Positions 1 to 5,120 of a stretch of DNA of 14,880 nt are shown piece by piece (within the stretch, counting starts at the first letter, position 1; each line of letters starts with the position of its first letter). Made by a program: the position numbers and the translations under genes. The notes under the pieces were generated by a model, which was given only the letters and a program-made list of their open reading frames with translations, was not told the origin of the DNA and did not search any database. The DNA comes from Candidatus Omnitrophota bacterium (GTDB lineage Bacteria; Omnitrophota; Gorgyraeia; 2-01-FULL-45-10): the NCBI GenBank assembly GCA_030691985.1, contig JAUYDB010000044.1, positions 1 to 14,880 on the forward strand, written 5' to 3'.

Positions 1-669
1 GTCGCTATTTTACATAAGGCGCTCAAGCCGGTTGAGTCCTTAATGCTGGAAAACCCTGACGAGATGATAGGGATAAATACGAGAAAAAATTTGGCTGAGG
101 CGGTACGGGTTTTAAAAGACAGGGTGCTTGAAAAGGTGATGTCCGGAGGGGTGACTATCGAAGACCCGGCATCGACCATTATATACCCGGGGGTGACGAT
201 AAAACACGATACGATAATACACCCCCACACCGTGATTGAATCTGACGTTCGAATAGGAAGAGATTGTCATATAGGGCCATTCGCGCGCATAAGGCCGGGT
301 GTGCGCATTCATGATAACGTAGAGGTGGGTAATTTCGTCGAGCTTGTGAGGACAAAAGTCGGAGACGGTTCCAGGATAAAGCATCATACATATCTCGGCG
401 ATACAACGGTCGGCAAAAGAGTGAATGTCGGGGCCGGGGCCATAACCGCTAACTTTGACGGGGAGAAGAAATCCAGAACTGTTATAGGTGACGGCGCCTT
501 TATAGGCGTCGGCGCTATATTAATAGCGCCTTTGAAGGTCGGGAAAAATGCCGTGGTTGGCGCGGGTGCCGTGGTGCCGAAAAATCATGATGTTCCAAAA
601 GGCGCAACCGTCGCTGGCGTGCCGGCGAGGGTGTTGAAGAGTCGAAATAGAATCAGACAACGAGATTAG
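1..669 (+). CDS. glmU: GlmU, C-terminal acetyltransferase half (5' end outside window)
   Basis: Bifunctional N-acetylglucosamine-1-phosphate uridyltransferase / glucosamine-1-phosphate N-acetyltransferase, which makes cytosolic UDP-GlcNAc for peptidoglycan and lipid A. The reading frame is open from base 1, so the ATG at 43 is internal; 222 residues are visible of an expected 450 or so, and the N-terminal nucleotidyltransferase domain is missing. What remains is the linker helix (GINTRKNLAEA) and a left-handed beta-helix of hexapeptide repeats. GPFARIRPG, GNFVE, HTYLGD and GAGAITANFDG match the GlmU acetyltransferase domain. The probable catalytic His is H128 of the fragment (nt 382-384). The position I align with E. 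coli K351 is Val (nt 346-348), which is unusual. The last residues and the TAG stop are encoded by the downstream heptad element. The order glmU-prs-ctc-pth matches Bacillus and supports the call. Confidence 0.88.
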   Translation, partial: VAILHKALKPVESLMLENPDEMIGINTRKNLAEAVRVLKDRVLEKVMSGGVTIEDPASTIIYPGVTIKHDTIIHPHTVIESDVRIGRDCHIGPFARIRPGVRIHDNVEVGNFVELVRTKVGDGSRIKHHTYLGDTTVGKRVNVGAGAITANFDGEKKSRTVIGDGAFIGVGAILIAPLKVGKNAVVGAGAVVPKNHDVPKGATVAGVPARVLKSRNRIRQRD

Positions 670-779
670 CGTTTAGCGTATAGCGTTTAGTAGACTTAAG
701 GCAACGAGTTTAGCGGATAGCGTATAATAAGTCGTACGATTTTCCTATACGCTAAACGCTATCCGCTATACGCTAAAAG
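655..779 (+). repeat. TAGCGNN heptad palindromic element, copy A (glmU-prs)
   Basis: The head box GNCAACRAGWTTAGCG occurs twice (656-671 and 700-715). Forward heptads at 667-687 read TAGCGTT, TAGCGTA, TAGCGTT, followed by a TAGTAGACTTAAG spacer. Two more forward units lie at 711-724 (TAGCGGA, TAGCGTA). An AT-rich loop ending in TTTTCC leads to inverted units at 746-773: TATACGC, TAAACGC, TATCCGC, TATACGC. The arms can pair in several registers because the units are near-identical. The element overlaps the end of glmU, whose TAG stop is the first bases of the first heptad. Bases 740-779 are identical to 6550-6589 in copy D. Confidence 0.9.
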
Positions 780-783
780 CGTT

Positions 784-806
784 GTATGGCTGCTACTATA
801 ACGAGG
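784..806 (+). promoter_or_regulatory. Tail box with RBS of prs
   Basis: A 23-bp box of the form GNATGRCTNNWACTATAACG followed by AGG, nearly identical to 2591-2613 and 6594-6616. Its ACGAGG (801-806) is the only plausible Shine-Dalgarno for the ATG at 816, at 9-nt spacing. The box contains an ATG (786) in frame with prs, so reading from there would add ten residues (MAATITRRDA) that belong to the repeat flank and not to the enzyme. Confidence 0.7.
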
Positions 807-815
807 AGAGATGCC

Positions 816-1757
816 ATGAAAAACCATCTGTTAATTTTCAGTGGTAATTCAAACAAGAAACTTGCCGCGGATATCTGTAAATATTTAGATGTGAAGCTGG
901 GCGACGCGACAGTCGATAAGTTTTCCGACGGCGAGATACACGCGAAGATAAACGAGAATGTCCGGGGGCATGACGTCTTTGTTGTGCAGGCTACGAGCTA
1001 TCCGACTAACGACCACCTGATAGAGCTTCTTATCCTGATAGATGCCTTAAGGCGCGCCTCGGCCCAGAGGATAACGGCGGTCCTGCCATATTTCGGATAC
1101 GCCAGACAGGATAGAAAGGACCAGCCGCGCGTTCCAATAACCGCGAAACTTGTGGCGAACCTTCTGACGACGGCCGGCGCTGACAGGGTCCTGACGATAG
1201 ACCTTCACGCGGGCCAGATCCAGGGTTTCTTCGACATACCGCTTGACCACCTTTTTGCGTTTACGATCTTTACCGAGCACATTAAAAAACTAAAACTGAA
1301 TAAGGCCCTCGTGGTGGTTTCGCCGGATGTCGGCGGCATAAAGACCGCTCGCGCCTACGCCAAACGCCTTAAATGCCACCTCGCCATTGTTGACAAGAGG
1401 CGTGTCAATGACCAGAAGGCGGAAGTGATGCATATCATGGGTGAGGTGAAAGGTAAACACGCGGTTATAGTAGACGATATGGTCGCTACGGCAGGTTCGC
1501 TGGCCGAAGCGGTCGACGCGATAAAAAAAGAAGGGGCGCTTGATATATACGCGACTATTACACATCCGGTACTGTGCGGTCCTGCCATTGAAAGGATAAA
1601 AAAGTCTCCGCTTAAAGAATTGATAGTGACTGATACTATTCCTATTCCGAAAGAGAGGATGTTAAACAAAATCAAGGTCCTTTCCGTCGCGTCGCTTCTG
1701 GGAGAGGCGATCAAGAGGATCCATGAAGAGGCGTCAATAAGCGTCTTATTCAGCTAA
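816..1757 (+). CDS. prs: Ribose-phosphate pyrophosphokinase (PRPP synthase)
   Basis: Makes 5-phosphoribosyl diphosphate from ribose 5-phosphate and ATP for nucleotide, His and Trp synthesis in the cytosol. From the ATG at 816 the product has 313 residues, the usual class I length. It starts MKNHLLIFSGNSNKKLA and shows FSDGE, the ATP-binding PYFGYARQDRK (91-101), TIDLHAGQIQGFF with the ATP-site His (131), VSPDVGG (about 168) and the PRPP loop VIVDDMVATAGS (217-228). In that loop the third acidic position (DDMIDT in E. coli) is Ala. The start at 786 is in frame, but the extra ten residues are encoded by the conserved repeat tail box, and ACGAGG is well spaced for 816. It lies between glmU and rplY, 21 bp before rplY. 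Confidence 0.95.
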   Translation: MKNHLLIFSGNSNKKLAADICKYLDVKLGDATVDKFSDGEIHAKINENVRGHDVFVVQATSYPTNDHLIELLILIDALRRASAQRITAVLPYFGYARQDRKDQPRVPITAKLVANLLTTAGADRVLTIDLHAGQIQGFFDIPLDHLFAFTIFTEHIKKLKLNKALVVVSPDVGGIKTARAYAKRLKCHLAIVDKRRVNDQKAEVMHIMGEVKGKHAVIVDDMVATAGSLAEAVDAIKKEGALDIYATITHPVLCGPAIERIKKSPLKELIVTDTIPIPKERMLNKIKVLSVASLLGEAIKRIHEEASISVLFS

Positions 1758-1778
1758 ACTTGGGGAGCGTGAATTCTT

Positions 1779-2489
1779 ATGGAAAAAGTTATATTGAAAG
1801 CGCAAACGAGATCGGGTGTCGGTAAAAGAATCGCGAAGGACCTTAGGAATAAGGGGATTATCCCCGCGAACGTATACAAGCTCGGCAAAGATGCCGTGAG
1901 CCTTCAGATTTCGGCTAAGGACCTGGGAGACGTTCTTCATACGAAAGCGGGTGAAAACGTAATAATCACGCTTACGATATCCGGCACAGAAGGCAGCCCG
2001 AAAGACAAGACAGTATTGATAAAAGAGATACAGCGCGAACCCATAAAATACGGCATACTTCACGTCGATTTTAATGAGATATCCCTCACCGAGGCGCTTA
2101 AGGTTAACGTTCCGCTTTCCCTGCGCGGCGAGCCTGTCGGCGTCAAAATCGGCGGAGGAATTCTTGAACACGTTATGTGGGAGGTGCAGGTAGAATGTCT
2201 CCCGACAGATATCCCGGAAAAGATAGACCTCGATGTCACGAATCTTAAAATAGGCGAAGCGGTCTATGTTAAGGACATAATTGTGCCGGCGGGGGTTAAG
2301 GTATTGACGGATCCGGAACTCATCGCCCTGATAGTGAAACCTCCGAAAGTCGAGGTTCCTAAGGAGGAGGCTGCGCCTGAGGCGGCGGCAGAGCCTGAGC
2401 TCATAAGGAAGAAGAAGGAGGAGGCGGCGGCGGAGGAAGGCGAGGCGCTGTCGAAGGCAGCCGAGAAACCGGCGAAAGAGGCGAAGTGA
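1779..2489 (+). CDS. rplY: Large ribosomal subunit protein bL25 (TL5/Ctc form)
   Basis: A 5S rRNA-binding protein of the 50S subunit, in the long general-stress (Ctc/TL5) form. The N-terminal L25 domain spans roughly residues 1-95 (ILKAQTRSGVGKRIAKDLR, GIIPANVYK, HVDFNEI). The C-terminal TL5 beta domain spans about 96-190 (VPLSLRGEPVGVK, GGILEHVMWEVQVECLPTDI). A low-complexity Ala/Glu/Lys tail follows (about 191-236), containing the family-typical RKKKEE. GGGGAG at 1762-1767 is the likely ribosome-binding site at 11-nt spacing. It follows prs by 21 bp and so should be co-transcribed. At 236 residues it is longer than the roughly 200 usual for Ctc because of the tail. Confidence 0.94.
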   Translation: MEKVILKAQTRSGVGKRIAKDLRNKGIIPANVYKLGKDAVSLQISAKDLGDVLHTKAGENVIITLTISGTEGSPKDKTVLIKEIQREPIKYGILHVDFNEISLTEALKVNVPLSLRGEPVGVKIGGGILEHVMWEVQVECLPTDIPEKIDLDVTNLKIGEAVYVKDIIVPAGVKVLTDPELIALIVKPPKVEVPKEEAAPEAAAEPELIRKKKEEAAAEEGEALSKAAEKPAKEAK

Positions 2490-2492
2490 GAG

Positions 2493-2585
2493 AGTCAGGC
2501 AACGAGTTTAGCGTATAGCGGGTAGCGTTTAGCGTATAGGGAAAGTCGCCTGACTTACTATCCGCTAAACGCTATACGCTAAAAA
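2493..2585 (+). repeat. TAGCGNN heptad palindromic element, copy B (rplY-pth)
   Basis: The head box GGCAACGAGTTTAGCG is at 2498-2513. Four forward heptads follow (TAGCGTA, TAGCGGG, TAGCGTT, TAGCGTA; 2508-2535), then a short loop and inverted units at 2560-2580 (TATCCGC, TAAACGC, TATACGC). An additional perfect 8-bp inverted repeat, AGTCAGGC at 2493-2500 and GCCTGACT at 2548-2555, is private to this copy. The element lies wholly between the rplY stop and the tail box before pth. Confidence 0.9.
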
Positions 2586-2590
2586 GTATC

Positions 2591-2613
2591 GCATGACTAC
2601 AACTATAACGAGG
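2591..2613 (+). promoter_or_regulatory. Tail box with RBS of pth
   Basis: Second copy of the 23-bp box; CTATAACGAGG is at 2603-2613. ACGAGG serves the pth ATG at 2618 with only 4 nt between, closer than at prs (9) or bamA (8). The internal ATG at 2593 opens a 16-codon reading frame (MTTTITRRHDIHHRLG, stop at 2641-2643) that overlaps the pth start out of frame. Confidence 0.65.
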
Positions 2614-2617
2614 CGAC

Positions 2618-3196
2618 ATGATATTCATCATCGGCTTGGGTAATCCGGGCCTTGAATATAGATTAACTAAACATAATATCGGGTTTATGGTCGTAAAAGG
2701 TCTGGCGAAAGAGAACGGCATAAAAATAAATAAGAAGCTTCACTTTTCGCTGGTGGGGCGCGGGAAAATCGGCGATGAAGATGTCGCGTTCATTCTTCCC
2801 CAGACATATATGAATCTTTCCGGAAAGGCCATCGGCGAATTATTCACCAAAGAGATAAAAGATATAGGCAGTCTATTAGTTGTCTGCGATGACATAAATC
2901 TGGAGCTTGGTAAGATACGGCTGAAGAAACAGGGGTCCTCGGGCGGGCACAAGGGCCTCGAATCGATAGCGCAAACGCTTGGCAGGGATGATTTCGCGCG
3001 GCTCAGGGTAGGGATAGCTACCGATGTCCATAGAGGCGATATAACGCGCTATGTGTTGAGCCCTTTCAAGAGAAAAGAGATGCGAAATGTTTCGCATGCG
3101 GTATCCCTCGCCGCAGACGCAATTACCTGTATGGTCGGCCACGGCATCGATAAGGCGATGACCAAGTTCAACAAAAGGAAGGTAGGCACGTCGTAA
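2618..3196 (+). CDS. pth: Peptidyl-tRNA hydrolase
   Basis: Recycles peptidyl-tRNAs released by stalled ribosomes by cleaving the ester between peptide and tRNA. At 192 residues it is the usual length. It starts directly with MIFIIGLGNPG, which fixes the start codon. N9 and catalytic H19 (TKHNIGF) correspond to E. coli N10 and H20; TYMNLSG carries N66 and VVCDDINLELGKIRLK the D91/D92 region. In SSGGHKGLESI the Asn commonly seen after GGH is Lys, a tolerated variant as far as I recall. It is fourth in the glmU-prs-ctc-pth order. A heptad cluster lies on each side. Confidence 0.96.
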   Translation: MIFIIGLGNPGLEYRLTKHNIGFMVVKGLAKENGIKINKKLHFSLVGRGKIGDEDVAFILPQTYMNLSGKAIGELFTKEIKDIGSLLVVCDDINLELGKIRLKKQGSSGGHKGLESIAQTLGRDDFARLRVGIATDVHRGDITRYVLSPFKRKEMRNVSHAVSLAADAITCMVGHGIDKAMTKFNKRKVGTS

Positions 3197-3197
3197 T

Positions 3198-3255
3198 TTC
3201 GTCATTCGTCATCCGTAGTCCGTTTATCGTAAAAATACGGACAACAGATAACGAA
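3198..3255 (+). repeat. TYCGTNN heptad palindromic cluster (pth-rpsF)
   Basis: Forward seven-base units from 3198 read TTCGTCA, TTCGTCA, TCCGTAG, TCCGTTT, ATCGTAA. They are followed at 3236-3255 by inverted units whose complement reads TTCGTTA, TCTGTTG, TCCGTA. GTCCGT (3218-3223) pairs with ACGGAC (3237-3242), and TTCGT (3198-3202) with ACGAA (3251-3255). The unit differs from TAGCGNN, but period and palindromic layout are the same. No head or tail box is seen. Confidence 0.7.
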
Positions 3256-3301
3256 ACCCTGACCTTAACCTGGTTAGAATTCAAAATGGTTGATTTATTA
3301 T

Positions 3302-3330
3302 TTATGATATGGTAACCTGCTATCTATAAT
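3302..3330 (+). promoter_or_regulatory. Possible promoter of the rpsF operon
   Basis: A perfect TATAAT stands at 3325-3330 in an AT-rich stretch 39 bp before the rpsF start, with a weak TTATGA at 3302-3307 17 bp upstream as candidate -35. It is placed at the junction between the pth and rpsF groups, where a promoter would be expected. The -35 match is poor, so this rests mainly on the -10 and the context. Confidence 0.4.
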
Positions 3331-3369
3331 TAACCCTAAATATTTTATTTATTAAGGAGAGGTTTGAAA

Positions 3370-3654
3370 ATGAACAACTATGAGGGGATATTCATAATAA
3401 AGCCTGACTTGAAGGAAGAAGACGTTAAGAATGTCTTTAAGTCTATCAACGACTTTGTGGTCAAAAACGGCGGCACCGTGAAGAAGGAAGAAAATTGGGG
3501 CAAAAAGCAGCTTGCCTATCCGGTCAGGAAGCTTAAAGAAGGGTACTATTATAAACTTGACTTTGATGCCCCCTCAGACGCTATTTTAAAATTAGAGGCC
3601 GCTTATAAGTTAAACGACGCGGTAATATTGCGGACGATGATAACCAGAAGGTAG
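3370..3654 (+). CDS. rpsF: Small ribosomal subunit protein bS6
   Basis: A 30S platform protein that binds 16S rRNA as a heterodimer with bS18, encoded two genes downstream. From the ATG at 3370 it has 94 residues. MNNYEGIFIIKPDL, ENWGKKQLAYPVRKLKEGYYY and DAVILRTMITRR are S6 signatures. A TTG at 3364 is in frame, but AAGGAGAGG at 3354-3362 is correctly spaced for the ATG. It heads the classical rpsF-ssb-rpsR-rplI-dnaB block, with 7 bp to ssb. Confidence 0.96.
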   Translation: MNNYEGIFIIKPDLKEEDVKNVFKSINDFVVKNGGTVKKEENWGKKQLAYPVRKLKEGYYYKLDFDAPSDAILKLEAAYKLNDAVILRTMITRR

Positions 3655-3661
3655 GTGGATT

Positions 3662-4141
3662 ATGGCAAGCCTTAACAGGGTTTTTCTAATAGGCAATCTT
3701 ACGCGCGATCCTGAGCTCAGATATGTGCCGAGCGGAGCGGCGGTCGCGACTTTTACTATAGCGGTGAACAGGGTTTATAAGAACCAGGCCGGAGAAAAAA
3801 AAGAGCAGGTCTCTTTTATAAGAGTGGTGGTCTGGGGCCGCATAGCGGAAGTCTGCGGGGAATATCTTTCCAAAGGAAGCCCCGCATTCGTTGAGGGGCG
3901 ACTTCAATCGAGAGAATGGGAGACTCCGGAAGGCCAGAAACGGAGCGCGATGGAAGTCGTAGCGGACAGGGTGCAGTTTTTGAGGGCCGGCGAGAAACGC
4001 CCCGGCACAGCGGCGAAACAGGGATTACCGCCTGAGGAAATAGAGACTATAAACCTGAACGATTGCGCGGATGCGCAGGGCGCTAAGAGCGATGACAAGA
4101 TAAGCAGCGCGAATAATCCCGGCGAAGAAGCGCCATTTTAA
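3662..4141 (+). CDS. ssb: Single-stranded DNA-binding protein
   Basis: Coats single-stranded DNA in replication, repair and recombination and recruits partners through its C-terminal tip. It has 159 residues. The OB fold spans about 1-108 (MASLNRVFLIGNLTRDPELR, VATFTIAVNR, FIRVVVWGRIAEVCGEYLSKG, VEGRLQSREWE). A variable linker follows and the chain ends in the acidic tip GEEAPF, a weaker form of the usual DDDIPF but keeping the final Pro-Phe. Start ATG is 7 bp after the rpsF stop, with AGGTGG or GAAGG as ribosome-binding site. The rpsF-ssb-rpsR arrangement is classical. Confidence 0.96.
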   Translation: MASLNRVFLIGNLTRDPELRYVPSGAAVATFTIAVNRVYKNQAGEKKEQVSFIRVVVWGRIAEVCGEYLSKGSPAFVEGRLQSREWETPEGQKRSAMEVVADRVQFLRAGEKRPGTAAKQGLPPEEIETINLNDCADAQGAKSDDKISSANNPGEEAPF

Positions 4142-4147
4142 CCCGCC

Positions 4148-4221
4148 TTCGCCTCGTTATAGCTGTGTTAGCTTTCAGCTTTTTTTGCTGAAGGCTGACG
4201 GCTGAGAGCTGACAGCTAAAT
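4148..4221 (-). repeat. GCTGANN heptad palindromic cluster with inverted tail box (ssb-rpsR)
   Basis: On the plus strand AGCTTTCAGC (4170-4179), a loop of seven T, and GCTGAAGGCT (4187-4196) form a 10-bp stem with one mismatch. Seven-base units then run to 4221: GCTGAAG, GCTGACG, GCTGAGA, GCTGACA, GCTAAAT. To the left, 4148-4162 is the exact reverse complement of CTATAACGAGGCGAA, the tail-box core found before bamA at 6606-6620. The order 'heptads then tail box' therefore holds on the minus strand, and the element sits inverted relative to transcription. The unit differs from the TAGCGNN family. Confidence 0.78.
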
Positions 4222-4246
4222 GAGCTAATTTAACCAGGAGACTTGA

Positions 4247-4522
4247 ATGTTTAAACCCTTTAATAAGCCCGAGAGAAAACGCACTAAAGGCGAAGGCCTT
4301 AAAAAGAAGAAGATATTCAGAAAGAGGCCGTGTAGATTCTGTATGGACAAAGTCGAAAATATAGATTATCTCGATTATCAGAGATTCCATAAATTTTTGA
4401 CGGAACGGGGCAAGATTGTGCCCTCCAGGATATCGGGTAATTGCGCCGGACACCAGCGGCAGCTGGCCATCGCCATAAAGAAGGCGCGTATTCTTGCGCT
4501 TCTTCCGTTTGTGGCGGAATGA
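4247..4522 (+). CDS. rpsR: Small ribosomal subunit protein bS18
   Basis: A 30S protein, partner of bS6 on the platform. It has 91 residues with a basic N-terminal extension (KPERKRTKGEGLKKKK) and the S18 core: CRFC, IDYLDYQRFHKFLTERGKI, SRISGNCAGHQRQLAIAIKK, ARILALLPF. The CRFC pair plus the later Cys and His (NCAGH) suggest the zinc-binding type; this is inferred from the residues alone. AGGAGA at 4236-4241 is its own ribosome-binding site. A heptad cluster separates it from ssb and another from rplI. Confidence 0.96.
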   Translation: MFKPFNKPERKRTKGEGLKKKKIFRKRPCRFCMDKVENIDYLDYQRFHKFLTERGKIVPSRISGNCAGHQRQLAIAIKKARILALLPFVAE

Positions 4523-4541
4523 GCGTCGAAAACCATAGGAT

Positions 4542-4659
4542 TAGCGTATAGCGTATAGCGGATAGCGTTTAGGAAAAAATCTAACCGCTATGCGTTAATC
4601 CAGTCTATTGACTCTACTATACGCTATCCGCTATCCGCTATACGCTATACGCTAAACGA
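4542..4659 (-). repeat. TAGCGNN heptad palindromic element, copy C, reverse orientation (rpsR-rplI)
   Basis: Read on the minus strand this copy has the family layout. Five forward heptads (4618-4652 on plus: TATACGC, TATCCGC, TATCCGC, TATACGC, TATACGC) are followed by TAGTAGAGTCAATAGACT, one or two degenerate units and a loop ending in TTTTTTCC. The inverted arm is at plus 4542-4569: TAGCGTA, TAGCGTA, TAGCGGA, TAGCGTT. Its spacer matches copy E closely (GCGTATAGTAGAGTCA). The head box itself is not recognisable. The plus-strand end, TAAACGAGG at 4653-4661, provides the ribosome-binding site of rplI. Confidence 0.88.
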
Positions 4660-4661
4660 GG
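4656..4661 (+). promoter_or_regulatory. RBS of rplI supplied by repeat end
   Basis: ACGAGG lies 5 nt before the rplI ATG and is continuous with the last heptad-like unit (TAAACGA, 4653-4659). Nothing else resembles a Shine-Dalgarno, so the repeat element appears to supply the initiation site. Confidence 0.6.
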
Positions 4662-4666
4662 CTATA

Positions 4667-5110
4667 ATGCGAGTGATACTACTCGAAACAATCGACAGGC
4701 TTGGTAAGGCGGGGGAAGTGGTCACCGTAAAGGAAGGCTACGCAAGAAACTATCTTATTCCCAACAAAAAGGGCAAAGCAGCCACGCCGGGGAACCTGAA
4801 GATATTAGATTTGCTTAAAAAGAAAGTACTCGCGGAAGAGAATAAAATATTGGATGGAGCCAGGGCTGCCGCGGATAAAATTTCGAACCTTTCTCTCACG
4901 ATAAGCGCGCCCTCCGGCGAAGAAGAAAAATTATTCGGCTCGGTCTCAAATGACATGATAGCCGAACACCTGGCGCTCGAAGGGATCAATATCGATAAGA
5001 AAGATATCGTCCTTGAGGAGCCGATCAAAAAGCTTGGCGTATATCAAGTCGCGGTGAAGGTCCACCCGCAGGTGAAGGCAACTCTCAGGGTTTGGGTAGT
5101 AAAGAAATAA
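4667..5110 (+). CDS. rplI: Large ribosomal subunit protein bL9
   Basis: A 50S protein at the base of the L1 stalk. It has 147 residues: the N-terminal domain MRVILLETIDRLGKAGEVV with VKEGYARNYLIP, the rRNA-binding signature, then a long connecting helix (about 40-75), then a C-terminal domain ending VAVKVHPQVKATLRVWVVKK. It directly follows repeat copy C and precedes dnaB by 10 bp, the usual neighbour. Confidence 0.96.
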   Translation: MRVILLETIDRLGKAGEVVTVKEGYARNYLIPNKKGKAATPGNLKILDLLKKKVLAEENKILDGARAAADKISNLSLTISAPSGEEEKLFGSVSNDMIAEHLALEGINIDKKDIVLEEPIKKLGVYQVAVKVHPQVKATLRVWVVKK

Positions 5111-5120
5111 CATTGATCTT

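Noticed and set aside
723..728. TATAAT in repeat copy A as a promoter for prs
   Set aside because: No -35-like hexamer lies 16-18 bp upstream, and the bases arise from heptad units; the similar TATAAT at 4663-4668 includes the rplI start codon.
667..773. CRISPR-like array
   Set aside because: Units are 7 bp, abut without unique spacers, and occur in both orientations within one palindrome; there are no cas genes.
2340..2486. GA-rich stretch in rplY as a frameshift or foreign insert
   Set aside because: The frame is intact and Ala/Glu/Lys-rich tails with RKKKEE are usual for the Ctc form of bL25.
2492..2617. Target-site duplication flanking the elements (AACGAG at head and tail boxes)
   Set aside because: The same AACGAG appears at every site, so it is part of the element or a host motif; a true target duplication would differ from site to site.
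4170..4196. Rho-independent terminator after ssb
   Set aside because: The seven T are in the loop and not after the stem, and the downstream gene rpsR belongs to the same conserved operon.
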